From contig JADJWH010000007.1 of assembly GCA_016716465.1 (NCBI GenBank), forward strand, positions 122,501 to 186,500: a stretch of DNA of 64,000 bases, read 5' to 3'. Source of the stretch: Gammaproteobacteria bacterium. Its GTDB lineage: Bacteria; Pseudomonadota; Gammaproteobacteria; SZUA-140. Positions 46,101-54,852 of this stretch are shown in pieces (position 1 is the stretch's first letter; each line of letters opens with the position of its first letter). Below the pieces are notes generated by a model that was not told the DNA's origin, did no database searches, and saw only the letters and a program-made list of their open reading frames with translations. The position numbers and the translations under genes are program-made.

Positions 46101-49100
46101 GTGTTGGTCTGGCTCAGGGTCAGGGGCGCCGGGCCATCCGTATCAGACGCGGTGACCACCAGGCCCAGCGACTGCCCCTCAGAGATCGCCTGGTTGCCGA
46201 TCGGACTCAGTACGGGCGCCTGATTCCCAGCGACCGAAATGGTGAAGCTGGTGCTCGAGGAGGCCCCGGCACCATCGGTGGCCGTGACGGTAACGGAATA
46301 AGGGCTGCCGGAGGAGTCCCCTGTTGCGGGCGTCCAGTTCAGCGTGCCGGTGCCGTTGCCGTTGTCGGTCAGGATATTCGGACTGCCGGGCAGGGTGTTG
46401 GTCTGGCTCAGGGTCAGGGGCGCCGGGCCGTCGGTGTCGGAGGCCGAGACCGGCACGACGAGCGGCTGGCCCTCGGTCACGGTCTGATTGCCGATCGGAT
46501 TCAGGGTCGGTGGGGCATTGGAGGACCCGTCCGAGGTGAAACTGATCCAGTTGACGTTGAAGCTGCCGTTGTCGACCTGCAGGCGCAGGGTCTGCTGTCC
46601 GGCATTGAGCGTCACCGTCTTGCTGATCGTCTGCCAGGTGGTCCAGCCCCCGGTGTTGGGCACCGTGATCGGACCGGTGATGTCGGCCCCGTTCATCAGA
46701 AAGCGCAGCCGCTTGCCGTTCGCCGCCGTCGCTACCCGCAGATTGAGCGTGTAGCTCCCGGCGGCCGCCACGTTGACCGTGTATCGCATCCATTCGCCTG
46801 TGCTGGTCTGGCCCACCATATAGGTGCCACCGGTGTCACCGGAATTCCAGATGTCGATATCGTCGCTGCGGTACAGGTTGCCGGCATTGCCCGCTGTGGT
46901 ATCGAAATAGCCCACGTCCGAGCCGCCCAGATCGTAGTTCTCCGCCTCGATGAGGCCAGGGATCGGCCAGGGGAATCCGCCGTAGGGCGCCTGTCCGTTG
47001 GTTTGTATGGTGAACGTCCGACTGATGACGGCGCTGTTGTTGTATCCGGTCCGTATCGCGATGGCCTTGACTGTGGTGGTAGCCGTCAAGGTGAATGGCG
47101 CCGTGTACAGCGTGGAGGTGGCGTTCGGCGTACTGCCATCCGTGGTGTAATGGATCGCTGCCCCCGGCGTGGTGCTGGAGAGTTGCACATCGACCGAGTT
47201 CTGGAACGTGCCTCCGTCCGGCACGAAGGCGGGTTCCGCGACGGCCGGCGCGCCGGCCTGCGAGTCGAACACCAGGTAGGCGACCTGCTCGGCTGAGAGA
47301 TGCGAGCGTTCCACATCCAACTTCTGGTCTTCGTCGATCGCCACGGCGAGCTGGCTGGGCGAGACGGCGCCGGGTCCGTACTGTACCACCCAGCCGCCGT
47401 TGGTCCCTTTCATCCCGGCCTGGCTGACGATGGCTATCTCAGGCTGGGTCAGGCCGCTGATCGGGATATTGAATGGCGGGCTGTCCTCGATCCCCTGCGC
47501 CACGGCGGAACTGAGTCCGGCCAGCGCCGTATCTCCATCGAGCGTGCTGATTCCCGCGTTCATGACCACATAGCCGAGCGTTTCCGCGCTGCGGGTCTTG
47601 TCGGGGTCTTCGCCGACGTGTTTGCCTATATAGAGGGTGTTGGTGTTGGGTGGATTCTGCGCCGAGCTGCCACGGCTCCAGAAGGTGGAGAAGTCGGCAT
47701 CGTTATACGACATGACCTGTCCCAGCACGACCGGTTGGGCGTACGAATTGGCGTAGGGCCGTTGCGTACCCACCCAGCTCGACGCATTGTCCGTCCGGTT
47801 TGTCCTCAGGCGCAGCGCCTCCAGGTCCACGCCGTGATGGGCCTGGTTATACACTCCCGCTTCGACCACCAGGTACTGGACGGTGGCCGGCGTGATCGCC
47901 GTGCCCGAGTTGTCGGCCCGCTCCAGCCGGATGTCGAAGCTGGCATGATCGACGGTGAGGTCATCGGCGTTGCGGATCCGGGTGACCACCGGTGGCATGG
48001 CGGCATCGGGATATTGCACACTGGTCAGTACGATTGGCGCGCGATAGGGATGACTCAGATTGATCGTGCGCCAGGCGCCGTCGACGTTGTTGAGTACCCC
48101 GCGCTCCAGGTCCAGCGGAGGCTGCCACGGCACCAGACTTTCTTCCGCCTTGTAACCATTCAGTACCGCCATCAGTTCGGTGACCTTGGTCGGGTTGGAA
48201 GCGGCGAGATTCTGCGTCTCGTAGGGGTCACTGGCAAGGTTGTACAGTTCGAAGGTGCCGCCGGGCGCGTTCTGCACCAGTTTCCAGTCCTGTCTCCGCA
48301 CCGCATAATGCGTCTTCCAGAGCGTGTCGGTGAAGGTGGAGCGGTTCTCGAAGAAAAGATCACGCGCGGGATACTGCGGGCTTTGTCCAAGCAATGTCGG
48401 CAGTATGGATCTGCCCTCGATCGGATGTTGGATGGTAACGCCCGCGGCCTCGGCGATCGTTGCGTAGAGGTCCATGGTCAAGGCGATTTCCGCGCTTTGG
48501 GTGCCGGGCTGGATCCTGCCTGGCCACACCGCTGCCATGGGTACGCGGAGGCCGCCCTCGTAGAAATCGAGTTTTCCACCCCGATACGGGCCATTATTGG
48601 CGTTATGCAGCAGGTACCCGCCGTTGTCGGACGTATAAATAATGAGCGTATTGTCGTAGATGCCGTTGTCTTTCAACTCCTGCACGACTTGACCGATGCT
48701 GTCGTCGAGGTGTTCGATGAGCGCGACAAGCTTCGCCCGCTCGGGGTCAATGCCGGGTTCACGCGCCAGTACCTGATTCAGATAGGATTGCGGCGGCTGC
48801 ACCGGGTCGTGAGGCGCACTGAAGGCCAGATACATCATGAACGGCTGGGATGAGCCCGCTCGTTCCTGGATGTAGTCCTTCGCCCATTGAGTCAGCAGGT
48901 CGGTCGTATGGATGCCCTGCAGTGACGCCGGATCGAGCACCGTGTCATTGAGCATCAGCAGGTTGTCGCCCGGCCATCCATAGCTGGATCCGTCATGTGT
49001 GTAATAATCGCCCGCGGCCCCGATGAATCCGTGAAAATGGTCGAAACCCCGGTGCGTCGGCAGGTTGTGCGGATCCCCACCCAGGTAGTCACCCAGGTGC

Positions 49101-50299
49101 CATTTACCAATCAGACCGGTGGTATAGCCGGCGGATTTGAGCAATTCCGGCAGGGTGGGGCCCGTGGGGGAAAAGTACCCCATGTTGGTGACCGGGTCGC
49201 GGGCCACGGTACCGGGTACGCCCACCAGCGCGGGATAACGCCCCGTCATCAGCGCGGCCCGGGTGGGGGAACAGACACTGCTGTTGGCGTAAAAATTATT
49301 GAAACGCATGCCATGCGCGGCGAGGTCGTCGAGATTCGGCGTCTCCAGGTCGGCCGCGAGCCCGGTGTAGGCAACGTCGCCATACCCCTGATCGTCGGTG
49401 AGGATTACGACGATATTGGGCGGTGGGGCGGACTGTATCGTCACCGCGAAGCTCAGGCTGGAAAACGCGCCGGCGCCATCGGTCGCGGTGACGGTAACCG
49501 AATAAGGGCTGCCCGCGGCGCTGCCCGCGGGGGGCGTCCAGTTCAGCGTGCCGCTACCATTGCCGTTGTCGGTCAGGATGTTCGGGTTGCCAGGCAGGGT
49601 GTTGGTCTGGGTCAGCGTGAGTGGGGCGGGACCGTCGCTGTCGGAGGCTGTAAAAGGGAGATTCCAGGATATCCCCTCGGTGACCATCTGGGTACCGATG
49701 GGGTTTATCACAGGAGCGGCATTGTTGGCGGTAAAGCTGATCCAGTTGATGTTGAGGCTGCCGACGTCGATCTGCAGCCGCATCACATGTTGTCCGGCGC
49801 TCAGATTGACCGTTCTGCTGACGGTCTGCCAGGTGGTCCAGCCGCCGGTGTTGGGTATCGCGATGGGGCCGGTGATATCCACCCCATCCATCAGGACGCG
49901 CGCCTGTTTTCCGTTCACGGCGGTGGCCGTTCGCAGGTTCAGGACATAGCTGCCGGTAGCCGCGACGTTGACTGTGTATGCCAGCCACTCTCCGACTTTG
50001 GTCGAGCCGACCATGTAGGCGCCGCTGACGTCCGCGGAGTTCCAGATGTCGACGTTGTCGGTTCGGTAGAGCCCGCCCTCGTTGCCCGAAGTGGCGTCCT
50101 GGTAGCCGACACCGGAGCCACCCAGATCGTAGTCTTCCGCCTCGATCAGCCCGGGTACGGCCCATGGGGTACCGCCAAAAGGCGTTTGCACGGCCTCCGC
50201 ATGCGGAGACAGCCCAAGAACCAGAAAGAAGGTACTGAGAAGAAGGTACTGCTTGGTTAACCTAAGATGCACCCAGGCGTCCGGCGTTTTATTGAACAT
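43169..50299 (-). CDS. Giant secreted sulfatase / SGNH hydrolase / CBM6-like fusion protein
   Basis: 2376 residues. Order: signal peptide 1-36; CBM6-like 38-188; Ig-like 190-288; arylsulfatase about 290-725 (IVVILTDDQGYGD metal site, SVCSPTRAALMTGRYP with the C-x-P-T-R formylglycine Cys near 341, GLIGKWHLGDY, YTSDNGGYLLHN). An unassigned beta domain spans 725-1020. A chitobiase/Fn3-like module lies at 1021-1097, CBM6-like at 1100-1256, three Ig-like domains at 1258-1553, CBM6-like at 1556-1710, LamG-like at 1716-1900, and another Ig-like domain to 2000. SGNH hydrolase occupies 2000-2220 (AFGDSITNG, NAGVPGDT, TIGVND), with a beta tail to 2376. In the SGNH part the usual D-x-x-H reads T-N-L-H. 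It likely binds and trims a sulfated, esterified glycan outside the cell. Confidence 0.9.
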   Translation of the reverse strand: MFNKTPDAWVHLRLTKQYLLLSTFFLVLGLSPHAEAVQTPFGGTPWAVPGLIEAEDYDLGGSGVGYQDATSGNEGGLYRTDNVDIWNSADVSGAYMVGSTKVGEWLAYTVNVAATGSYVLNLRTATAVNGKQARVLMDGVDITGPIAIPNTGGWTTWQTVSRTVNLSAGQHVMRLQIDVGSLNINWISFTANNAAPVINPIGTQMVTEGISWNLPFTASDSDGPAPLTLTQTNTLPGNPNILTDNGNGSGTLNWTPPAGSAAGSPYSVTVTATDGAGAFSSLSFAVTIQSAPPPNIVVILTDDQGYGDVAYTGLAADLETPNLDDLAAHGMRFNNFYANSSVCSPTRAALMTGRYPALVGVPGTVARDPVTNMGYFSPTGPTLPELLKSAGYTTGLIGKWHLGDYLGGDPHNLPTHRGFDHFHGFIGAAGDYYTHDGSSYGWPGDNLLMLNDTVLDPASLQGIHTTDLLTQWAKDYIQERAGSSQPFMMYLAFSAPHDPVQPPQSYLNQVLAREPGIDPERAKLVALIEHLDDSIGQVVQELKDNGIYDNTLIIYTSDNGGYLLHNANNGPYRGGKLDFYEGGLRVPMAAVWPGRIQPGTQSAEIALTMDLYATIAEAAGVTIQHPIEGRSILPTLLGQSPQYPARDLFFENRSTFTDTLWKTHYAVRRQDWKLVQNAPGGTFELYNLASDPYETQNLAASNPTKVTELMAVLNGYKAEESLVPWQPPLDLERGVLNNVDGAWRTINLSHPYRAPIVLTSVQYPDAAMPPVVTRIRNADDLTVDHASFDIRLERADNSGTAITPATVQYLVVEAGVYNQAHHGVDLEALRLRTNRTDNASSWVGTQRPYANSYAQPVVLGQVMSYNDADFSTFWSRGSSAQNPPNTNTLYIGKHVGEDPDKTRSAETLGYVVMNAGISTLDGDTALAGLSSAVAQGIEDSPPFNIPISGLTQPEIAIVSQAGMKGTNGGWVVQYGPGAVSPSQLAVAIDEDQKLDVERSHLSAEQVAYLVFDSQAGAPAVAEPAFVPDGGTFQNSVDVQLSSTTPGAAIHYTTDGSTPNATSTLYTAPFTLTATTTVKAIAIRTGYNNSAVISRTFTIQTNGQAPYGGFPWPIPGLIEAENYDLGGSDVGYFDTTAGNAGNLYRSDDIDIWNSGDTGGTYMVGQTSTGEWMRYTVNVAAAGSYTLNLRVATAANGKRLRFLMNGADITGPITVPNTGGWTTWQTISKTVTLNAGQQTLRLQVDNGSFNVNWISFTSDGSSNAPPTLNPIGNQTVTEGQPLVVPVSASDTDGPAPLTLSQTNTLPGSPNILTDNGNGTGTLNWTPATGDSSGSPYSVTVTATDGAGASSSTSFTISVAGNQAPVLSPIGNQAISEGQSLGLVVTASDTDGPAPLTLSQTNTLPGNPNILTDYGSGNGFIDWTPPAGSSAGSPYSITVTATDGAGHFSSMIFTVTVTDNLPPTLSPIGNQVVTEGQPLVVPVSASDTDGPAPLTLSQTNTLPGNPFILTDNGNGTGTLNWTPSTGAAAGSPYSVTVTATDGDGAFSSASFKVTVISSTQPPYGGTPWPIPGVIEAENYDLGGPGIAYQDATVGNDGNLYRSDNVDIWNASDVSGAYMVGSTKAGEWLEYTVEVQSAGSYMLNLRVATAANGKQARVLMNGNDIAGPIAIPNTGGWITWQTVSIPVNIGSAGQKVMRLQIDNGSFNVNWISFTAAGALPLPYSEDFSSGFATNWQVVNDSGQDPNWGVTAGEYRQNNFVGFNGSALQGGYHRGTYSYLVPGITLGDYTFSVKALPTAASGQDIGVMIRVNPNDNSYTRLSYSAANGFARLETRAGGTFHTLAKNARGYLTGTPLNVTMKAQGPVVIASVNGEKLFGAYDTSLSSGTVGLYCRDQCAFDDVYIQDNDTVPAVAISAPVSYSVSPGTTFDVGAVVMNKPAGATVEFQLNSLLNSCTVASETGHAGLFTASCTAPAQGVYQLSAVLRDQFNVQLDSDTNTSISSGGDNHVAFGDSITNGLDDSTSSDGISQGGWVISSQGYEAALTDLLNSQQPYPSLVNNAGVPGDTSANLLNDRLASVLEGYPDSNRFIVTIGVNDANGTLFTPSGLGCNGSQCNGTFKGNLQATINQLTAAGKTVVVNRAPPRFGDPFQAPYADPANHARNLLIRDGYNAVIANELTDRQLGANLYDYFLGSENKFYLYATNLHPNALGYEVMARLIANALTGNSTPPFVASALCLRLSQGGSCASPLPYKENLMEPGDPYYVDQTYTINSPIPAALAHGRWILTGNLDKNAANSDYLSFNIPAPATLYVAYDANAATLPSWLSSGFVDSGLRIYTSNPSTPQMKLYRKDNASGTILLGGANAAATGAAANYIAIVVKN

Positions 50300-50373
50300 A
50301 GCTTGTCCATGATGTATCTGGCCACACTGTGTCCTTACAGGCAGAGGCTAGGGTACGAACAAGCCAAAATGAT

Positions 50374-50412
50374 AGAGAAAACCGCCTGGTTTCTCAATGG
50401 GCTTGAGGCGGT
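50374..50412 (-). terminator. Terminator-like hairpin after the UnbV protein B gene
   Basis: On the minus strand ACCGCCT (50412-50406) pairs with AGGCGGT (50387-50381), with a smaller inner pairing, followed by TTTCTC. It lies about 80 bp past the stop of the gene at 50493 and before the promoter region of the giant gene. Confidence 0.55.
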
Positions 50413-50492
50413 GCGAACAGGGCAAAAAAGGTTAAGTGATTGAAATTAATAAATAAATAATTTTTGGTTATGTGACGGATTTTTGGCGATTC

Positions 50493-52517
50493 TCAAGGGG
50501 GGCTGTCGCCGGTCTCTTCCCGGGCCCGGAGGACACGGTCTGCCTGGACATCATGGAGGGTTTGAACGGTACCACTGGGCCAATGGATCGTGATCTCATC
50601 CGCCTGGACATTCGCGCCCAGGCCGAAGTGGAGGCGGGGGAAATTTTGCGCGATCCGGTGCATGCCGCCAGTCTGTACCCGGGTCTGGGTTACCCCTCCG
50701 GCCGTCAGGCTGACGACAGCCCCGATGCCGTCGCGGTTGGAGCGGACCCCCTCGAGGTCGATCTCGAGCCAGTGGTTTCCATTGCCGAGATTCCGGAACA
50801 GCTGGTGCGGTCCATCCGCCACGAAGGGCGAGGTCGGATCCATCCCGTTGGTGACGAACAGATCGAGGAAACCGTCGCGATCGTAGTCAGCCACGGCGAC
50901 GATGTCGCCGCGTCCAAGCGGGCTTCCCGCCGCGCCGCCCGCGTCGGAGACCAGAGTGAAGTTTCCCTTGCCGTCATTTTCCAGCAAGCGGTTCGGCAGA
51001 TTTTCGACGGCACCGGAGCAAACCAGATACAAGTCGATATCCATGTCATTGTCGAAATCGCCGGCGGCGACGGAATGACAGGCGGTATCGGCGCCGGCCG
51101 CGCCGGATAGCTTGTGTCGGATATATCCGCCTTCTCCGCGCATCAGCAGGGCGTCGATACCCTGTTCGCGAAAGGGCTCGAATCCTTCCTGCTTCAGCCC
51201 GGTGATGGGCGTGGATGAATTGATGATGAGATCAACGAACAGTCCATTCGAGATATTGCTGAAAACCCAGTCGCCAGATTCGCGATCGAAGGTGATCGAG
51301 AAGCCGCCGTTGCGAACGACTTCCGCGGATGGGGCTCCGTTAACCGCGGGGTCATCGCTGGATAAGGAAAACGAGCGCGAATCGGGATGGATGCCTTGCG
51401 TCCCGATATAGACGGTCGAGAGGTCAATGAACGCGGGGAAGATCCGTACATCCAGGTGTCCCGGCGCATGGAATCGAACAGTTCTGGCTGCTTCATCCTT
51501 ATTGCTGGTCAGCGTCGCCTTGATCGAATCAGGAGCGGTCTGAATCACATCCGACAGCAACCATGGACCGATCGTCAGATAGATATCGGGTTTTCCATCA
51601 TTGTCGAAATCCGCGATCGCCGCGTCGCTGATATTGTCGAGCGCGGGAAAGCCCATCATCGCGGTTTCATCGCTAAACGGGACGTCATCGATCGAGTAAA
51701 CCCTGGTCGGCGATGACAACAGAACCAGAGAGGCTTCCTGATCGCTCAGTAAGTCGGAAAGCTGGGCGGATTCCAGGTGTTTGTGCATATTGACCAGGCT
51801 GATTCGTCCGAATTTGAACCGCAGCGCGTTGCGCGCCATCCCCAGGTAGTCATCACGGCGAGACCAGCGGTCATCGCGGAAGCCGAATATTTTGTTCGCT
51901 TTCTCGAAGGAGTGATCGTCCTTCTGGCGAAAAATCCAGGAAGGCGTGGTGCCGCCACCGAGCCGTGTATTGGCCACCACCAGGTCGAGTCTGCCGTCCC
52001 GGTCAGCGTCGAGCCAGAGCGGGGTGCGCGCGAATCCTGTCGCGGCGAGGCCATATTTTTTCGCGCTTTCGACCAGTTTTCCCCCCTCGTTCACGAACAG
52101 ATGATTGAGGCCGCACCCGAAACAGAATGTGCCATCGATGTTCTGCATCGCCCCGACGACCTCGACCATATCCTGGTCGCCATCGTTGTCGAAATCGGCC
52201 CAGGCCGCCCCGTGGGTATCGGCGTGGGGATTGGTCGACCATACCTGGTCGATCACGTTGGAGAAACCGCCGCCCTGAAGATTGAGATAGAGCGTGGGTT
52301 TGCTGTCATGGTTGCCGACCCAAAGGTCGGGCCAGCCGTCGCCATTGAAGTCTCCCCACGAGGCGCCATAGCTCTGTCCCGCATGATCGATGCCCATCCG
52401 CTGGCTGGCATCCTCGAACCGGATGGCCGCCGGAAGCGACTGAACCGTGACCAGGCATAGCAGGGCGGACAGACGCGCAAGCCGGTTGGCCACGAAAGCG
52501 GGGCGGAAATCGTTCAT
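50493..52517 (-). CDS. Secreted FG-GAP/VCBS repeat protein with C-terminal ASPIC/UnbV domain (protein B)
   Basis: About 674 residues. Signal peptide (LARLSALLCLVTVQSLPA, cut before AIRFED). At least six calcium-binding propeller loops are visible, e.g. WGDFNGDGWPDLWVGNHD, DADRDGRLDLVVANT, DFDNDGKPDIYL and DYDRDGFLDLFVTNG. C-terminal ASPIC/UnbV domain: NRDGIGAVVSLTAGG then IHWPSGTVQTLHDVQADRV. CRTAC1-like. Start 52517 is set by GGGAG upstream of the ATG and by the signal peptide; ATG 52577, overlapping the preceding stop, is the alternative. It is a close paralogue of the gene just upstream. Function unknown; likely surface adhesion or glycan binding. Confidence 0.85.
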   Translation of the reverse strand: MNDFRPAFVANRLARLSALLCLVTVQSLPAAIRFEDASQRMGIDHAGQSYGASWGDFNGDGWPDLWVGNHDSKPTLYLNLQGGGFSNVIDQVWSTNPHADTHGAAWADFDNDGDQDMVEVVGAMQNIDGTFCFGCGLNHLFVNEGGKLVESAKKYGLAATGFARTPLWLDADRDGRLDLVVANTRLGGGTTPSWIFRQKDDHSFEKANKIFGFRDDRWSRRDDYLGMARNALRFKFGRISLVNMHKHLESAQLSDLLSDQEASLVLLSSPTRVYSIDDVPFSDETAMMGFPALDNISDAAIADFDNDGKPDIYLTIGPWLLSDVIQTAPDSIKATLTSNKDEAARTVRFHAPGHLDVRIFPAFIDLSTVYIGTQGIHPDSRSFSLSSDDPAVNGAPSAEVVRNGGFSITFDRESGDWVFSNISNGLFVDLIINSSTPITGLKQEGFEPFREQGIDALLMRGEGGYIRHKLSGAAGADTACHSVAAGDFDNDMDIDLYLVCSGAVENLPNRLLENDGKGNFTLVSDAGGAAGSPLGRGDIVAVADYDRDGFLDLFVTNGMDPTSPFVADGPHQLFRNLGNGNHWLEIDLEGVRSNRDGIGAVVSLTAGGVTQTRVQTGGMHRIAQNFPRLHFGLGANVQADEITIHWPSGTVQTLHDVQADRVLRAREETGDSPP

Positions 52518-52573
52518 CGGCCGAACTCCCATCGAGAGCCGCTTGCGCGATATGTTGAGCGTCGAATCCAGGG

Positions 52574-54613
52574 TCATCTGGCCGCTTCCGTGACAGTCAC
52601 TATCCGGTCGGCCTGGAGGTTCCTCAGTTCCTGTACGGTGCCGCCCGGCCAGCGGATCGTGAGCCTGTCGACCGTGCTGTTGGCGCCCAGCCCGAAATGG
52701 ATGCGTGAATGGTTCTGCGAGAAACTGTGCATGCCGCCGCCCTGGGTCCGGGTCTGGCTCTTGCCGCCGGTCTCGAGCGTGAGCAGAGCCCCGATGCCGT
52801 CGCGGTTGGAGGTCGTGCCTGCGAGGTCGATTTCGATCCAGTGGTTGTCGTTGCCGAGGTTGCGGAACAACTGATGTGGGCCATCGGCGAATGGCGGAGG
52901 TCCCAGGCCGTTGGTCACAAACAGATCGAGAAAGCCGTCACGGTCGTAATCCGCGACGCTCACCTGATTCCCGCGACCGCGCTCGCTGCCCGCCGCGCCG
53001 CCGGCCTGTTCTATCCGGGTGAAGTTGGCCTTGCCATCGTTTTCGTAGAGTATGTTGGGCTGATTCTGTGTGGGATCGGAACAGACCAGATACAGATCGA
53101 TGTCCATGTCGTTGTCGAAGTCGCCGGCGGCGACCGAACTGCAGGCGGCGGGATTTCCGCTATCCGGGCCCTTGCGTGCCGTGAACTTTTTCCCGTCATT
53201 GATCAGGAGTCTGTCCTCGAGTCGGCCATTCGAGGGTTTGAAGCCCTCGGTGTGAATGGATGAGACAGGTTCGGTCGACGCCAGCTTGTATCCGATGGAG
53301 GCGATGGAGCTCCTCAGCGTCCAGGTTCGCGCGGCGCGGTCATAATGCAGAAAAATGCCCTCGCCCGCTCCCGCCGGAGGAAGAGCGCCAATCGATTCGT
53401 CATCGGGCGAAACGGTCAGCGCCTCTTCGGGCAGTTCCTGTTGCCGTTCCCCGAGATACAGCATGGGCCGGTTCGCCGATGCGGGATCGGAGGGGTCCAT
53501 CCAGGGCCGGTGAATCTCGACCGTGATCGAACCCTCGGAGATGAAAGCGATGGTGGAGGACTCGCCGGGTTTGTTGGCCAGATTGCCTTGCAGATGCGTC
53601 GCGTCGGTCTGGACCACATCCGTCGCCCAGGGCCTGGAACGTACCAGGTACCAGTCCGGTCTGCCGTCCCCGTTCAGATCTTCGAGGACGGCGTCCTGCA
53701 CGGAGCTGACGTTGGGGAGCGATATCGTCCCATCCGCGTTCCGCAGGCCGGTGGAAGTCATGCCATAGATCCGCCCGGGCCGCATGTAGGCGATCAATTC
53801 GGGGTGGCCGTCGCCCGTCAGGTCAGCCAGTTGCGCGAATTCATCGGTGGATTTGATGGCGCCGGGCTTTTTATAACCCAGGGCCACGGCGTAGTCTCTG
53901 ACGCGATTCATGGCCCGTGACAGAAACGACTCTTCGGGCTGCGGGAAACCCAGGACCTTGTTGGCGAGAGAAAATCCGCCGGATGTCTGCAGGAAAATCG
54001 CCGACGGCGCCTCCACGCGGGGATGGTTCATCAACAGGAGGTCGAGTTTCCCGTCCTGGTCGATGTCGAGCCAGAGCGGTGTTCTGCCCCGGCCCAGCGA
54101 GTAATCCACCCCGTACTTCCCGGCCAGGTTGGTCAGCTTGCCGTCTTCGTTGATAAACAATCTGTTTGCACTGGCCCCCCGCCCCGCGCCTCCACCGGTG
54201 ACCACAACCAGATCCTGGTCGCCATCGCCGTCGAAATCGGCCCAGGCCGCGCCATGGAAATCGGGCGCCGGAGCGGTCGGCAGACGTTTTCCGTTCGGCC
54301 CCAGGAAACCGGATGCGGCATCATCGACGAGGATGTCGGCCGCGCGGTTTGCGAACGTGCCGTCGTGCAGGTTCAGATAGAGCGAGGGCCGGATGCCATG
54401 GTGGTTCGAGACCCACAGATCCGGCCATCCATCGTTGTCGAAATCGCCCCAGGACGAGCCGGCCGACGGGCCGGTGAAATGGATACCGGCGGCGAGTGAA
54501 GACTCTTCAAACCGGATGTCGGCCAGCGCGGCAAAGGGGATCACGCATGCCAATAGCAGGCCGGTAAGGCGGTAAAGCCTGTCTGGCTGCGGGGAATTGT
54601 CAAATATGCGCAT
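52574..54613 (-). CDS. Secreted FG-GAP/VCBS repeat protein with C-terminal ASPIC/UnbV domain (protein A)
   Basis: About 679 residues. Signal peptide (LTGLLLACVIPFAALA, cut before DIRFEE). Seven D-x-D-x-D-G-type loops: WGDFDNDGWPDLWVSNH, DFDGDGDQDLVVVTGG, DIDQDGKLDLLLMNH, DLTGDGHPELIAYM, DLNGDGRPDWYLV, DFDNDMDIDLYLVCS, DYDRDGFLDLFVTNG. C-terminal ASPIC/UnbV domain with NRDGIGALLTLETGG and IRWPGGTVQELRNLQADRI. It is the tandem partner of protein B; the two stop/start regions overlap, so they form an operon. ATG 54613 is preferred because the signal peptide follows; the frame is open to 54727. Confidence 0.85.
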   Translation of the reverse strand: MRIFDNSPQPDRLYRLTGLLLACVIPFAALADIRFEESSLAAGIHFTGPSAGSSWGDFDNDGWPDLWVSNHHGIRPSLYLNLHDGTFANRAADILVDDAASGFLGPNGKRLPTAPAPDFHGAAWADFDGDGDQDLVVVTGGGAGRGASANRLFINEDGKLTNLAGKYGVDYSLGRGRTPLWLDIDQDGKLDLLLMNHPRVEAPSAIFLQTSGGFSLANKVLGFPQPEESFLSRAMNRVRDYAVALGYKKPGAIKSTDEFAQLADLTGDGHPELIAYMRPGRIYGMTSTGLRNADGTISLPNVSSVQDAVLEDLNGDGRPDWYLVRSRPWATDVVQTDATHLQGNLANKPGESSTIAFISEGSITVEIHRPWMDPSDPASANRPMLYLGERQQELPEEALTVSPDDESIGALPPAGAGEGIFLHYDRAARTWTLRSSIASIGYKLASTEPVSSIHTEGFKPSNGRLEDRLLINDGKKFTARKGPDSGNPAACSSVAAGDFDNDMDIDLYLVCSDPTQNQPNILYENDGKANFTRIEQAGGAAGSERGRGNQVSVADYDRDGFLDLFVTNGLGPPPFADGPHQLFRNLGNDNHWIEIDLAGTTSNRDGIGALLTLETGGKSQTRTQGGGMHSFSQNHSRIHFGLGANSTVDRLTIRWPGGTVQELRNLQADRIVTVTEAAR

Positions 54614-54642
54614 GCGGCTTGTTCTTTGTTCGAGGCAATAGT

Positions 54643-54670
54643 TTAATACGGGGCGGGAAATCCTGTGCAA
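54643..54670 (-). promoter_or_regulatory. Candidate sigma-70 promoter for UnbV pair
   Basis: On the minus strand TTGCAC (-35) and TATTAA (-10) are separated by 16 bp, about 30-40 bp upstream of ATG 54613. Four to five matches in each hexamer; plausible but not strong. Confidence 0.4.
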
Positions 54671-54852
54671 CATATGCGGTATTATCGATCTATTCAAGGC
54701 GAGCGTACAACATCCGCCGCGCATCACACGAAGTATCCGTCACCCGGGCGGCCCCGCCAGGTGCCGTGTCGAGGTGCGGGCGCGGAAAAACCGCCCGTGA
54801 CGGGTGGTTCCGGTCCGTGGCCGGTGCTGAGCGCTCCTGTTCGGGATAAACA

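Noticed and set aside
54827..54842. TGGCCGGTGCTGAGCG before the GT2 gene as a sigma-54 promoter
   Set aside because: Spacing fits but -12 reads GAGC; two key positions are missing.
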